Part shown: positions 21,768 through 30,921 of the stretch, in pieces
Layout: the number at the start of each line of letters is the position of its first letter
Numbering within the stretch: the first letter of the stretch is position 1
Origin: Nocardia miyunensis NBRC 108239
GTDB taxonomy: Bacteria; Actinomycetota; Actinomycetes; Mycobacteriales; Mycobacteriaceae
Assembly (NCBI RefSeq): GCF_001613065.1
Contig: NZ_BDBQ01000005.1
Span: forward strand, 1-64,000
Direction of reading: 5' to 3'
Length of the DNA stretch: 64,000 bases
Position numbers and translations under genes: made by a program
The notes under the pieces: model-generated
Told to the model about the DNA's origin: nothing
Database searches by the model: none
The model's input: the letters and a program-made list of their open reading frames with translations, nothing else

Positions 21768-23747
21768 GAGGGTGAACGGCCCGATATCGGTGATCCGGAA
21801 ATGCGGATCCGCGAACAACGTCTTCGGGAACGTCACGGAGTACCGCCGCACATTCGGATCGTTCGGATACACGTCCGAGGACAGGCGCAGGGTGTAACTG
21901 TCACCGCTGCTGCGGAACACGAAGGCATCCGGCGCGCGCCACGGGGAGTGCGCGAGCGCGTCGCGGAGTTCGGCCGGGGACCCCAGCTTGCTCCAGCGGG
22001 TGATCTCCGCGGCGCGGGCGGAGAAATCGGCGAGCGGATTGGCGTAGTGCGGCGTCAGCGCCTGGAAACCGTAGTACGGGTAGTAGGCCAGGAAGCTGGT
22101 GTCCGCGGTGAGGACCACGGTCTGATCCCGTCGCCGCCCGGTCTGGGCCAGCAGCGCGGCGTCGACGTCGTGATAGTGCGACACCGCCGAGGGGCTGCGC
22201 TGATCGGCGCGCACCCCGTCGCCGTCGGTATCGGTGTAGGCGGTGGTGATCTCGGTGTTCAGAATGCTCGGAATGTCCTGTGTGAAGGCGAGCGCGCCGA
22301 CCACCCCGACCACGACGGTGACCGCGCGAAACCGCTTGGGCTCGTTGAGAGCTCGGTAGATCGCCCGGGACCCCTCCGCGAATCCGAAGACCCCGGCCGA
22401 GGCCAGCAGCGCCTGCAGGATGGGTTCGAGCCGGAATGCCAGCAGCGTCGTCCCGGCGGCCGTCGCCGTCATCGACAGCAGCGACCACAGATAGATCGCC
22501 ACCACCGAGATGCCCAGTGCCTGCGCCCGCCGCGAACTCGCCGCCCGCAGCACCAGCCAGATCGTGCCGATCAGGCACAGCACACCGAGCAGGGAGAATT
22601 GGAACATCGGAAATGCGAGCTGCGAGCCGGCCTCGGGCAGATAGTGCAGCGCCGCGTTGGATCCGGGCCCGCTCAGCGATTTCGCCAGGTAGGGCCCGTA
22701 GGTGACCAGGCCGAGCGCCCCGGAGATGATGCCGATCACGACGAGCCGCAACAGAATCGGCCGGAGCGCGCGCAGCCACCACAGGCTCGCTCGATCGGAG
22801 TCCCGGCCCCGCTGTGCTATCGCCGCGATCCACGCGAACAGCGCCATCAGGCATACCGCGAATACCGCCATGGCGAAGAACAACGTGTAGAACATGGCCG
22901 AGACGCCCAGGAAGATCCCGGTGCCGGTGACCGCGCCCCAGCCACCCGCTGTCGCGGCGGCCGCGTCCTGGCCCGAGGTCCGAGGCCGGTGCAGCGCGCC
23001 CCACGCCAGCACCATCGCCGGTGCGAACAACACCACCAGAGCCGCGCTGTACGCCTCCGGCGAGGCGTAGGCCACCATCACCGCCGTGGTGGCGGCCGCG
23101 ACCCCGATCGCCCAGTCCGCGCGAATCAGCTTGGACCACAACACCAATGCCAGCACCGAGGCCACCGCCAAGGAGACGATCGCCCACGGCTTGAACGCCT
23201 CCCACCCCGGCATCCCGAGCAGACTCGCCACCCGTCCACCGAGCCAGAACCAGCCGGCCGAGTAATAGGGCGGCAGATCCACATAGGTCATATCGTGCAG
23301 TGCCGCCGAATCGGTCAGTCGCGTCAGATATTCGGTCCGGAACTCCTGATCGACCGAGATTCCGAACAGATACAACTTGGTAGCCGCCAGCGGCATACCC
23401 AACGTCACCGTGACGAACGCCGAAATCCCCGCCCACGACAGCACTTTCGCCACCCACGGCCAGCGCCGCGCGCGAATCAGCGTCACCGCCGCGATGAGCA
23501 GCACCGCGGCCCCCACCTGCCCGACGGTGGTGATCGCCCGAGTCACATTGGACGCGTTGAACGCGGGCCAGTGCACCGACGAGAACGCCTCGAGCCCGAC
23601 GACGGCCACGACAACGGCGACAACGGCCGCAAGCACGCCGTCCCCGGCGGCTCCGCCGATCCGCCGCACCAGCACCGCGAACCGCCCCGGTCCACGTCCC
23701 GGCGAACTGTTCGCCACTGTCGTGCTGTCGGCCACTGCCGTGCTCAT
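21753..23747 (-). CDS. aftA: galactan 5-O-arabinofuranosyltransferase AftA
   Basis: A 664-residue GT-C enzyme that adds the first arabinofuranose from DPA to the galactan. ATG 23747 (MSTAVADSTTV) is chosen because GGGAGG lies 8 nt upstream and the length then fits mycobacterial AftA (643); the frame stays open to 24257 but that part is not AftA-like. About a dozen membrane segments follow the N-terminal tail. The extracytoplasmic loop with TYVDLPPYYSAGWFWLGGR and the C-terminal soluble domain ending ITDIGPFTLVVVR agree with AftA. In M. tuberculosis it follows dprE2 directly; here a toxin-antitoxin pair on the other strand intervenes. Confidence 0.9.
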   Translation of the reverse strand: MSTAVADSTTVANSSPGRGPGRFAVLVRRIGGAAGDGVLAAVVAVVVAVVGLEAFSSVHWPAFNASNVTRAITTVGQVGAAVLLIAAVTLIRARRWPWVAKVLSWAGISAFVTVTLGMPLAATKLYLFGISVDQEFRTEYLTRLTDSAALHDMTYVDLPPYYSAGWFWLGGRVASLLGMPGWEAFKPWAIVSLAVASVLALVLWSKLIRADWAIGVAAATTAVMVAYASPEAYSAALVVLFAPAMVLAWGALHRPRTSGQDAAAATAGGWGAVTGTGIFLGVSAMFYTLFFAMAVFAVCLMALFAWIAAIAQRGRDSDRASLWWLRALRPILLRLVVIGIISGALGLVTYGPYLAKSLSGPGSNAALHYLPEAGSQLAFPMFQFSLLGVLCLIGTIWLVLRAASSRRAQALGISVVAIYLWSLLSMTATAAGTTLLAFRLEPILQALLASAGVFGFAEGSRAIYRALNEPKRFRAVTVVVGVVGALAFTQDIPSILNTEITTAYTDTDGDGVRADQRSPSAVSHYHDVDAALLAQTGRRRDQTVVLTADTSFLAYYPYYGFQALTPHYANPLADFSARAAEITRWSKLGSPAELRDALAHSPWRAPDAFVFRSSGDSYTLRLSSDVYPNDPNVRRYSVTFPKTLFADPHFRITDIGPFTLVVVR

Positions 23748-24190
23748 CACAGACCTCCCGCCGCGATCCCGGCCACCGAACTCGGTCCCTCGCCGCGTTG
23801 CCGAACAATCCTGGACCGGTCCGGTGTGCGCGAAAGCCACTGCGCTGCAACCGATATCGCGTTGCTGCCCGGCCGTCGCAGAATCCGGCCCCGATCGAGT
23901 GTGAGCCTCGACGGATGATATTCGCGTGCGACCGTATGCGCCGCCGTCGTCGGGGCCGACGTTGCGTCGTGGTCCCCATCGGTGACGATCGCGTTGAACA
24001 CTTCCGTGGCTGAGGTATCGGGCCGGTTGGCCGCGTAGAGCTGGACCAACTCGGAATCCAGACCGCACCGCAGCGAGCTGATCCGGCCGAGTGTGTCTTG
24101 CAGTGGATATTCGAAGCGTCCCGCGAGGGAATCCGCGCCGAATCGTCGCGCGGGTGAGCCGCATACCGGGAACTGCCCGATCCTGTGCAC
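23747..24190 (-). pseudogene. possible carboxylesterase C-terminal remnant
   Basis: A 147-codon frame whose TGA overlaps the aftA ATG (TGATG), so it would be translationally coupled if translated. Its middle (GLDSELVQLYAANRPDTSATEVFNAIVTDG, here cut as GLDSELVQLYAANRPDT and ATEVFNAIVTDG) resembles the helical C-terminal segment of type-B carboxylesterases, which reads like YRA-RPDASP-LL-AI-TD. The rest of such an enzyme, including any GESAG motif, is absent, and the ends do not fit. I read it as a decayed gene fragment between aftA and mazEF, with low confidence. Confidence 0.3.
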
Positions 24191-24368
24191 TGTGCCTCCG
24201 GATAAGTCTTCTCGCCACGCTCCCCGAGCGTCCGTCGCCGCGCGTCAGCCTAGCCACTCGTCACCGCGACGGCAGACGAGGTCCGCTCGGTGTCGGTTGG
24301 GTTTCAATGCCACCTGCGGAGTGTCTCCTGGTAGCATCAGTTTTCCTACTCGAAGTAGCATTGGGGGT

Positions 24369-24587
24369 GTGAAGTTGAGTGTCAGTCTCTCGGAGCAGGA
24401 TGTTGCGCTGCTCGACGAGATCGTGCGAGAGCGAGGTCTGCCCTCGCGGTCGGCGGCGGTGCAGGAGGCATTGCAGCTACTCAGGCAGGCCGGCCTCGCC
24501 GACGCGTATGCGGACGCGTGGTCGGAGTGGGAGTCCTCCGGCGACGCGGAGCTGTGGGGTGACACGTCCGGTGATGGGCTCGGGTGA
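24369..24587 (+). CDS. MazE-like ribbon-helix-helix antitoxin
   Basis: A 72-residue protein beginning VKLSVSLSEQDVALLDEIV and continuing with RGLPSRSAAVQEALQLL, the beta strand plus two helices of a CopG/RHH DNA-binding antitoxin. The acidic C-terminus (DAWSEWESSGDAELWGD) is the usual toxin-wrapping tail. GTG 24369 is chosen because the RHH fold begins there. It ends directly before the MazF-like start. RHH antitoxins normally repress their own promoter, so the operator should lie in 24200-24368. Its strand is opposite to the surrounding arabinan genes. Confidence 0.85.
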   Translation: MKLSVSLSEQDVALLDEIVRERGLPSRSAAVQEALQLLRQAGLADAYADAWSEWESSGDAELWGDTSGDGLG

Positions 24588-24935
24588 ATGCGGCGGGGTG
24601 AGATCCGGCTGGTCGACCTGGATCCGGTGCGTGGTGCGGAGTCGAACAAACGTCGTCCGGCGGTGATCGTCAGCAACGACCGTGCCAACGAGACCGCCGA
24701 ACGACTGGGCCGGGGTGTGATCACCGTCGCTCCGGTGACGAGCAATACCGGACGTGTCTATCCGTTCCAGGTCTTCCTGAGCAGTGAATTACCCGGTGTC
24801 CGCGTGGATTCCAAGGTCCAGGCCGAACAGGTTCGCTCAGTGTCCGTCGAACGGCTCGGTCCCGCGCTGGGGCAGTTGCCGGGAGAGGTGATGGCGGAGA
24901 TCGATCGGGCATTGCGCCTACATCTAGATCTTTGA
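24588..24935 (+). CDS. MazF-family mRNA interferase toxin
   Basis: A 115-residue PemK/MazF endoribonuclease. The N-terminal MRRGEIRLVDLDPVRGAESNKRRPAVIVSN is the family signature (written here in parts: RRGEIRLVDLDPVRG, KRRPAVIVSN), followed by VITVAPVTSN and VDSKVQAEQVRSVSVERL, which covers the conserved Arg and Ser/Thr positions of the active groove. ATG is immediately after the antitoxin TGA, so the pair is one operon. In the cell it would cleave mRNA when the antitoxin is lost. It interrupts the dprE2-aftA junction. Confidence 0.9.
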   Translation: MRRGEIRLVDLDPVRGAESNKRRPAVIVSNDRANETAERLGRGVITVAPVTSNTGRVYPFQVFLSSELPGVRVDSKVQAEQVRSVSVERLGPALGQLPGEVMAEIDRALRLHLDL

Positions 24936-25002
24936 CCGCACTTGGTGGAATCGGTTGCGGTGCAGCGCTTTCGGTTCCGGGTCAGCGCCGGGGGCCACAA
25001 AA

Positions 25003-25030
25003 TCCCGGGGGGCCGTGGTGGCCCCCGGGA
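25003..25030. terminator. bidirectional terminator hairpin
   Basis: TCCCGGGGGGCC (25003-25014) and GGCCCCCGGGA (25020-25030) pair with one bulged G around a 5-nt loop, preceded by AAAA on the plus strand, which serves as the T-run for the minus strand. Placed between mazF (+) and dprE2 (-). Confidence 0.7.
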
Positions 25031-25039
25031 CGAGCGATG

Positions 25040-25801
25040 CTAGATCGGCAGGCGGCGGAAGATCGGGCGCGGGATGTGGCGCAGGATCATCATGACGAAG
25101 CGGAACTGGTTGGGGGCCCAGACCAGTTCGCGGCCCTTCTGGGCGGACGAAACCGCAAGCGTCGCAATATCTTCCTTGTCGACGGTGAGCGGAGCCTCCT
25201 TGACGTGCGCGGAGAACCGGGTGCGCACCATGCCGGGGCGGATGACCGTCACGCGCGGGCCGTGCGGGCGCAGCGCCTCGCCCAGGCCCAGGTAGAACCC
25301 GTCCAGTCCGGCCTTGGTAGAGCCGTACACGAAGTTGGAGCGACGCACCCGCTCACCGGCGACCGAGGACATGACGATGATCCGCCCGAAGCCCTGCGCC
25401 TTCATCTTCTCGCCCAGCAGTACGCCGACCGACACCGAGGCGGTGTAGTTGACCTCGGCCACCCGAACGGCCTTGGCCTGGTTCTGCCAGAGTTCCTCGG
25501 GATCGCCGTCCAGGGCGAACGCGACGATGGCGACGTCCACATCGCCCGCACTCCACGCCGCGTCGATCACCTTGGGGTGCGAGCCGGTGTCCAGGGCGTC
25601 GAAGTCGACGACCTCGACCGCGGAGGCGCCCGCGGCCTCCATCTGCGCGACCGCGTCGCCGCGCAGCGGATCGTTCGGCAGCGCGGCCAGCACGATGCGC
25701 GCCGGGCCCTTCTTCAGGTACTCGGCGCAGATCGCCAGACCGATTTCCGAGGTGCCGCCCAGGAGCAGAATCGTCTGCGGGTTACCTACGGCGTTGATCA
25801 C
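25040..25801 (-). CDS. dprE2: decaprenylphosphoryl-2-keto-ribose reductase DprE2
   Basis: A 253-residue short-chain dehydrogenase that reduces decaprenylphosphoryl-2-keto-erythro-pentofuranose to DPA, the arabinose donor. Seen: an N-terminal Rossmann segment [14 protein letters not shown], an [21 protein letters not shown] segment holding the catalytic Ser, Tyr and Lys (YxxxK), and the C-terminal [13 protein letters not shown] 25801 gives [11 protein letters not shown] and overlaps the dprE1 stop by GTGA; an in-frame extension to 25876 would run inside dprE1 and is rejected. Length matches the M. tuberculosis protein (254). Confidence 0.95.
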   Translation of the reverse strand: MINAVGNPQTILLLGGTSEIGLAICAEYLKKGPARIVLAALPNDPLRGDAVAQMEAAGASAVEVVDFDALDTGSHPKVIDAAWSAGDVDVAIVAFALDGDPEELWQNQAKAVRVAEVNYTASVSVGVLLGEKMKAQGFGRIIVMSSVAGERVRRSNFVYGSTKAGLDGFYLGLGEALRPHGPRVTVIRPGMVRTRFSAHVKEAPLTVDKEDIATLAVSSAQKGRELVWAPNQFRFVMMILRHIPRPIFRRLPI

Positions 25802-27288
25802 TGCAGCTCCAGCCTTCTCGCCATATCGGACATGAAAACGCCTGTGGGATCGACACTTCGGCGGATCTTGATCCACTCGTCGATCCGGGGATACATCTTG
25901 TGGAAGGCCTCCGCGGTGGTCCGGGAGTCCTTCGCGGTGTAGAGCCGGCCGCCGAATTCCATGACGCGGCGGTCCAGATCGCTGACCAGCTCGTTGAGGC
26001 CGGGCCGGATCGGGAAATCGCAGCAGATGTTCCAGCCCGGCATCGGGAAGCTCAGCGGAGCCGGGTTACCCGGGCCGAACAGCTTGAAAACGTTCAGCGC
26101 CGAAATGTGCCCGGACGCCTGGATATCGATGATGATCCGCTTGAACTCATCGACGGCCTCGGTCGGCACCACGAACTGGTACTGCAGGAATCCGGCCGGA
26201 CCGTAGGCGCGATTCCACTCCGCGACCATGTCCAGCGGGTGATAGAACTGCGTCAGGTTCTGGATCTTGCCGGTGTAGTTGCCGCCCATCGCGTAGTACG
26301 CCTCGCCGACCGCACCCAGCGTGAGCCGGTTCGCGGTGAAGCTCGGGAAGATCGGCGGCACCGTGAGCAGTTGCGGCGCGTCGAATTTCAGCGGGTTCTT
26401 CTGCTTCTTCTTCGGCAGCTCGTCGACCGTCGCCAGGCGGCCGCGAGTGATGCAGGCCCGGCCGATCTTCGGCGCGGGGTTCATCACGTCGAACCACGCA
26501 CTCGAGTACGTGTAGTTCGCCTCGCTGCCGTCGCTGTGCGCGGCGATGGTCTCCTCGAGCGTCGAGGTCTTGACGCCGTCGTTGATGAAATAGGCCGTCT
26601 CGGTCGGCACCATCTCGATGCTCGCGCGCAGGATGATGCCGGTCAGCCCGTTGCCGCCGACCGTCGCCCAGAACAACTTGGCATTGCGCTTGGGCGTGAC
26701 GTGCTGCACCTGGCCGTCGGCGGTGAGCAGCTCGATCGAGCGAACCCAATTGCCGAAGCTGCCCTCGCTGTGGTGGTTCTTGCCGTGGATGTCGGAGGCG
26801 ATCGCGCCGCCGATGGTGACCTGCCGGGTTCCCGGCAGCACCGGAACCCACAGCCCGAACGGCAGGGCCGCCTTCATCAGCTGGTCCAGGCTGACGCCGC
26901 CGTCGACGTCGACCATGCGGGTGTCGCGGTCGATGCGGTGGATGCGGTTCATCGGGGTCATGTCGACGACCAGTCCGCCCGCATTCTGCGCGTGGTCGCC
27001 GTAGGACCGGCCCAGCCCGCGGGCGATGACGCCGCGGCGCAGGTGCGCGGGCTTGGACTCGTTGTCCTCGGCGACCATGGCGACGGCCTGGGCGATCACT
27101 TCCGGATCACCGGTCGAGAGCACTTCGGAGGTGGTTGGCGAGGTGCGACCCCACCCGGTCAACCGACGGGTGTGCGTGGCGAGTGCCGGGGATTCCTGCG
27201 ACCCTGCGCTGCCGTGCCGCGGTTCGCCGCCCTCACTGGCGGCCGGATCCGCGGCTGTCGAGGTCTGAGCTTTGGTGGACATCGGCAT
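25798..27288 (-). CDS. dprE1: decaprenylphosphoryl-beta-D-ribose oxidase DprE1
   Basis: A 496-residue FAD oxidase that with DprE2 epimerises DPR to DPA in the periplasm. The VAO-type FAD-binding half contains [17 protein letters not shown] and [14 protein letters not shown]; the C-terminal substrate half contains [13 protein letters not shown] and [11 protein letters not shown]. The cysteine in WNIC is residue 422 and corresponds to Cys387 of M. tuberculosis, the site attacked by benzothiazinones. The N-terminus is about 35 residues longer than in mycobacteria and low-complexity; a second ATG lies at 27282. Divergent from gtrA at 27448, with a shared 159-bp promoter region. Confidence 0.96.
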   Translation of the reverse strand: MPMSTKAQTSTAADPAASEGGEPRHGSAGSQESPALATHTRRLTGWGRTSPTTSEVLSTGDPEVIAQAVAMVAEDNESKPAHLRRGVIARGLGRSYGDHAQNAGGLVVDMTPMNRIHRIDRDTRMVDVDGGVSLDQLMKAALPFGLWVPVLPGTRQVTIGGAIASDIHGKNHHSEGSFGNWVRSIELLTADGQVQHVTPKRNAKLFWATVGGNGLTGIILRASIEMVPTETAYFINDGVKTSTLEETIAAHSDGSEANYTYSSAWFDVMNPAPKIGRACITRGRLATVDELPKKKQKNPLKFDAPQLLTVPPIFPSFTANRLTLGAVGEAYYAMGGNYTGKIQNLTQFYHPLDMVAEWNRAYGPAGFLQYQFVVPTEAVDEFKRIIIDIQASGHISALNVFKLFGPGNPAPLSFPMPGWNICCDFPIRPGLNELVSDLDRRVMEFGGRLYTAKDSRTTAEAFHKMYPRIDEWIKIRRSVDPTGVFMSDMARRLELQ

Positions 27289-27447
27289 AGAGGCTACAGG
27301 TATCGCCGAACAATGGATCGGGTGTCACCGGAGCGTTCCCAGGATGCAACGTCGCTGGCAGTGTGCTGGATGGTCGCTGCACCGGCCGACCCGGCCCGGG
27401 CTGCTACGGGGCGTCCGGCGTCGGGCCCGGCCCGCTACGCTCGTGCC

Positions 27448-27930
27448 GTGACCGCGGAACCTCATCTTCCTCTGCCGCCCGAATTGCCTCTGGTCGACGA
27501 GCCCGGCGGTACGGATGTCGATCTGATGACGCAGATCATCCGGTTCATTCTGACCGGTGTGTTGTCGGCGGTCGTGGATTTCGGCCTCTACATCCTGCTG
27601 TGGAAGGGCGTGGGCTTCGACCGCGACATCGCCAAGGCGTGCAGTTTCATCGTCGGCACCACGACGGCGTACCTGATCAACCGCCGCTGGACGTTCAAGG
27701 CCGAACCCAGCCGCGCCCGGTTCATCGCGGTGGTCGTGCTCTACGCGATCACCTTCGCCGCGCAGGTCGGCATCAACGCGCTGCTCAATACGATTCTGCC
27801 CGCGATGAAGCTGCACGTCCTGGGCCATCCCGTGACGCTCGCGGTCCTGGTGGCCTTCGTCATCGCCCAGGGCATCGCCACGGTGATCAACTTCGTCGTG
27901 CAGCGGCTGGTCATCTTCAAGATGCACTGA
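27448..27930 (+). CDS. GtrA-family membrane protein, Rv3789-like
   Basis: A 160-residue protein with four membrane helices. GtrA hallmarks: QIIRFILTGVLSAVVDFGLY, FIVGTTTAYLINRRWTF, a third helix, and INFVVQRLVIFK at the end. In mycobacteria the GtrA protein Rv3789 lies next to dprE1 and has been proposed to flip decaprenylphosphoryl-arabinose or to help anchor AftA; the same position here supports that role. GTG 27448 is used; the N-terminal 30 residues are soluble and acidic. Transcribed divergently from dprE1. Confidence 0.88.
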   Translation: MTAEPHLPLPPELPLVDEPGGTDVDLMTQIIRFILTGVLSAVVDFGLYILLWKGVGFDRDIAKACSFIVGTTTAYLINRRWTFKAEPSRARFIAVVVLYAITFAAQVGINALLNTILPAMKLHVLGHPVTLAVLVAFVIAQGIATVINFVVQRLVIFKMH

Positions 27931-28010
27931 ATCGCGACGCACCGAGACCGGCCCCCGCGCCGACTCGGTAGCTGCGGATTACCCGGACAGGCCGAAATCC
28001 GCGATCGGGG

Positions 28011-28031
28011 TGGTCCCGTTGTGCGGGACCA
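28011..28031. terminator. terminator hairpin after gtrA
   Basis: TGGTCCCG (28011-28018) and CGGGACCA (28024-28031) form an 8-bp perfect stem with a 5-nt loop, between the convergent gtrA and molybdopterin oxidoreductase genes. No long T-run. Confidence 0.5.
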
Positions 28032-28076
28032 TCTCCCGGGTGATCGATGGAATACGGACGATCCGGATTACGGCGA

Positions 28077-30293
28077 TCAGGCCGGGACGACGGTTACCGG
28101 AACGCCGTTGAAGACCGCGTTGCCGGAGGGAACGTCGACCAGTGAGTCGTCGGTGAGGGTGTTGGCATTGACCCCGGGATGTGTGCGGGCGATGGCTTGG
28201 GTGTCGTTCGCCTCGTGACCCCAGCCGTGCGGAAGGCTGACCACGCCGGGCATGATCTCCTCGGTCGGTTCGAGCGGAACCGTGAGCGCGCCCGCCGCGG
28301 ATTTCACCACCGCACGGTCGGTCAGGCCGAGGCGTTCGACGTCGTCGGGGTGGATGTGCAGGGTGCAGGTATTGGATCCGCCGACCAGGGTGGGGATGTT
28401 GTGCATCCAGCTGTTGTTGGAGCGCAGCTGGCGGCGGCCGATCAGCAGCAGTCCGGGTGCGGCGTCGGTGTGGCGCTCGCGCAGCCGGGACAGATCCTCC
28501 AGCAGCGGTGGCGGCGCGAGATCCACGCGGCGCGAGGCGGTGCGCAGCACTCCGGGCAGGCGCGGGCGCAGCGGGCCCAGATCGATTCCGTGCGGATTGT
28601 CCAGCAGCACTTGCAGATTCAGGTCGTTGCGGACGGCGGCGTCATCGTCCGACGCGGCGGAGTTCCACTCACCGTAGGGACCCAGGCGCAGCATCATATC
28701 GATGCGCTGTTCGGTGCTGTTCTCCCCGAGCAGTTCCGCGCGACGCTCCAGCAGTCCGGCCTTGTGCAGCGTTCCGGCGATGACCAACTCGTCGACGGCG
28801 GTGACCGGATCATGGCTCGGTTCGGGCTGCTGCCCGGAAACCGCGATGGCCAGCCGGGCGAGGATCTCGGCCTCCGAGACGGCATCGCCGAGCGGAACCA
28901 GCGGCCGCGAGTAGCGCGCGTAGTTGCGCACCGCGAATTGCAGCAGCGCGAAATCGTAATGCGGCGACTGGACGGTGCGCGGCGGCGGCAGGATCACATC
29001 GGCGTGCCGGGTGGTCTCGTTGAGGTATCGATCCACGCTCACCATGAACTCGAGTTCGGCCAGGGCCGCGCCGAGCCTGGGCCCGCCGGGCGCGGACAGC
29101 ACCGGATTCCCGGCGACGGTGATCAGCGCCCGGATCTGCCCCTCGCCCGGTGTGCGGATCTCCTCGGCGAGTGTGGCGATCGGGAATTCGCCCATGGTTT
29201 CGGGCAATTCGCGCACGCGGGTGGACCAGCGGCCGAGCCGGAACGGGCGGGTGCGCGCGATGCCGAGTGTGGCGGCGGTGGCGAACATCGCCCCGCCCGG
29301 ACGATCCAGATTGCCGGTGAGCACGTTGATCACGTCCACCAGCCATTGCGTCAACGTGCCGAATTCGGACGTGCACGTGCCGATTCGGGCGTAGACCGCG
29401 GCGCTGGGCGCGGCGGCGAGTTCCCGCGCCAGCCGGATCACGGTGCCGGCGGGGATGCCGGTGCGTTCGGCGACCACGTCGGGGGTGAAATCGCTCGCGG
29501 CCGAGCGCACCTCCGCCAGGCCGTCCACCGGAACCCGGATCTCGGTGAGGTTCTCCGCGAAGAGCGTGTGCACGATCCCGAACAGCAGATAGGCATCGGT
29601 GCCCGGACGGATGAACAGATGTTCGTCGGCGAGTTTCGCGGTGCGGGTGCGTCGCGGATCCACCACCACGAGCCGACCGCCGCGCCCCCGCAGCGCCTTC
29701 AAGCGTCCCGGGTAATCCGGTGCGGTGCACAGTGACCCGTTGGACTCCAAGGGATTCGCGCCGAGCATCAGCAGGTGATCGGTGCGGTCCAGATCCGGTA
29801 CCGCCACGGTCAGCGGATCGCCGAACATGAGACCGCTGGCGACCTGTTTGGGCATCTGGTCGGCGGTACTGGCCGAATACAGATTGCGAGTGCTCAACGC
29901 GCGTATCAACACCGGGACGTACAGCGCCCCGGCGACGGTGTGCGCGTTGGGATTGCCCAGGTACAGGGCCGCGGCCGAGCGGCCGAACTCCTGGACCAGC
30001 GCCGGAATCCGCTCCGTGATGAGGTCGAACGCCTCCTGCCACGAGGCGGTGCGCCAGCTGTCGTCGGCGCGATCACGGATCATCGGCTGGGTGAGGCGGT
30101 CGGGATCGGCGTCCAGATGTCCCAGACTCGCACCCTTCGGGCACAGGAATCCCCGGCTGAACGGATCCTGGCGATCCCCGCGCACTCCGACGACCCGATC
30201 CTGCGCGTCGAGGGTGAGTTCGAGTCCGCACACCGCCTCGCACAGCGGGCAGGTGCGCAGCAGGGTGCGATGAGCATCGGTGACATCCGTCAT
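28077..30293 (-). CDS. molybdopterin-dependent oxidoreductase
   Basis: A 738-residue bis-MGD enzyme of the DMSO-reductase superfamily. The N-terminal cysteine cluster CPLCEAVCGLEL followed by GFLCPKGAS binds a [4Fe-4S] centre. The cofactor region continues with ALYLGNPNAHT, NLYSASTADQMPK, where a Ser would be the likely metal ligand, GANPLESNGSL and VVDPRRTRTAKLADEHLFIRPGTD. The C-terminal dinucleotide-binding domain has SWMHNIPTLV and SLPHGWGHEAND. ATG 30293 is chosen because the ferredoxin-like cluster follows directly; the open frame extends to 30653. No twin-arginine signal, so it is probably cytoplasmic. It resembles the uncharacterised mycobacterial oxidoreductase Rv0197; the substrate is unknown and no cofactor-synthesis genes are adjacent. 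Confidence 0.85.
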   Translation of the reverse strand: MTDVTDAHRTLLRTCPLCEAVCGLELTLDAQDRVVGVRGDRQDPFSRGFLCPKGASLGHLDADPDRLTQPMIRDRADDSWRTASWQEAFDLITERIPALVQEFGRSAAALYLGNPNAHTVAGALYVPVLIRALSTRNLYSASTADQMPKQVASGLMFGDPLTVAVPDLDRTDHLLMLGANPLESNGSLCTAPDYPGRLKALRGRGGRLVVVDPRRTRTAKLADEHLFIRPGTDAYLLFGIVHTLFAENLTEIRVPVDGLAEVRSAASDFTPDVVAERTGIPAGTVIRLARELAAAPSAAVYARIGTCTSEFGTLTQWLVDVINVLTGNLDRPGGAMFATAATLGIARTRPFRLGRWSTRVRELPETMGEFPIATLAEEIRTPGEGQIRALITVAGNPVLSAPGGPRLGAALAELEFMVSVDRYLNETTRHADVILPPPRTVQSPHYDFALLQFAVRNYARYSRPLVPLGDAVSEAEILARLAIAVSGQQPEPSHDPVTAVDELVIAGTLHKAGLLERRAELLGENSTEQRIDMMLRLGPYGEWNSAASDDDAAVRNDLNLQVLLDNPHGIDLGPLRPRLPGVLRTASRRVDLAPPPLLEDLSRLRERHTDAAPGLLLIGRRQLRSNNSWMHNIPTLVGGSNTCTLHIHPDDVERLGLTDRAVVKSAAGALTVPLEPTEEIMPGVVSLPHGWGHEANDTQAIARTHPGVNANTLTDDSLVDVPSGNAVFNGVPVTVVPA

Positions 30294-30348
30294 ATCCCCA
30301 TCATCACCCGCCCGGCCGGCCGCCGGTATGTAAACGGTCATACGCGAC

Positions 30349-30386
30349 ACAAAACCGCGAGTACCGGGTGGTACTCGCGGTTTTGT
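30349..30386. terminator. strong terminator hairpin
   Basis: ACAAAACCGCGAGTACC (30349-30365) and GGTACTCGCGGTTTTGT (30370-30386) form a perfect 17-bp stem with loop GGGT. It lies just after the small gene ending at 30424 and upstream of the oxidoreductase, both on the minus strand, so it would separate their transcription. Confidence 0.75.
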
Positions 30387-30423
30387 TGTCGAAAATTCAG
30401 CGTTGTCGAAACTTCGGCCAGGC

Positions 30424-30921
30424 TCAGCTGGCGATGCGGGCCAACTGCGGCTTGCGACGGCCTGCGGCGGCCGAACGGACGGCCGCGCCCAGCGCGACCA
30501 CCGGCGGGATCCAGCGAGCCTCGTTCGGGGCGACACCCCAGCAGGCATCGCCGGTCGAGAGCTGGGTCGGCGGCAGCGGGATCCCCGCGCCGTCGGTGTG
30601 GACGATCGCGCCCGCCCGGCGCAACGCCTCGATGGCCATGGCGGCCTTGGCAACGCCCGTGACCAGGTGGATCTCGCGACGCTCGGCCCCCGGGATCTCG
30701 ATGACCGGGCCCGTCAGGTCGTTGGCTCGCAAGAACCTGCGCACGGCCGCGGCGAGTTCGCCGGTGACCTCGATGCCCGATACATCCTCGTCGGTGATCA
30801 GGCAGATGCCGTTGGCCGTTTCGGCGACCGTCCAGCCGCGCTGGATGTAGTCCTGCGCGCTAGCGGCCAGCGTGGCCGCCGTGACGGAAGTCGGAAACGT
30901 CGTACGCACTGTCTTCTCCAT
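30424..30921 (-). CDS. uncharacterised protein, prim-pol N-domain-like
   Basis: A 165-residue soluble protein from ATG 30921 (MEKTVRTTFPTS); the frame stays open to 31008, but the extra 29 codons look like leader. It contains AQDYIQRGWTV near the start and GAGIPLPPTQLSTGDACWG toward the end (about residues 122-140). These two landmarks recall small actinobacterial proteins related to the N-terminal bifunctional primase-polymerase domain (YA-RGW-V, and lPPS---G---W), but the metal-binding acidic residues of an active primase are not evident. Function unknown. It is followed by a strong terminator and appears monocistronic. Confidence 0.6.
   Translation of the reverse strand: MEKTVRTTFPTSVTAATLAASAQDYIQRGWTVAETANGICLITDEDVSGIEVTGELAAAVRRFLRANDLTGPVIEIPGAERREIHLVTGVAKAAMAIEALRRAGAIVHTDGAGIPLPPTQLSTGDACWGVAPNEARWIPPVVALGAAVRSAAAGRRKPQLARIAS

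Noticed and set aside
23748..24257. AftA starting at 24257
   Set aside because: The extra 170 residues are not membrane-like, a good ribosome site precedes ATG 23747, and the shorter form fits the family length.
25900..27447. Long plus-strand extension of the GtrA frame across dprE1
   Set aside because: It is antisense to dprE1; the GtrA domain starts only after GTG 27448.
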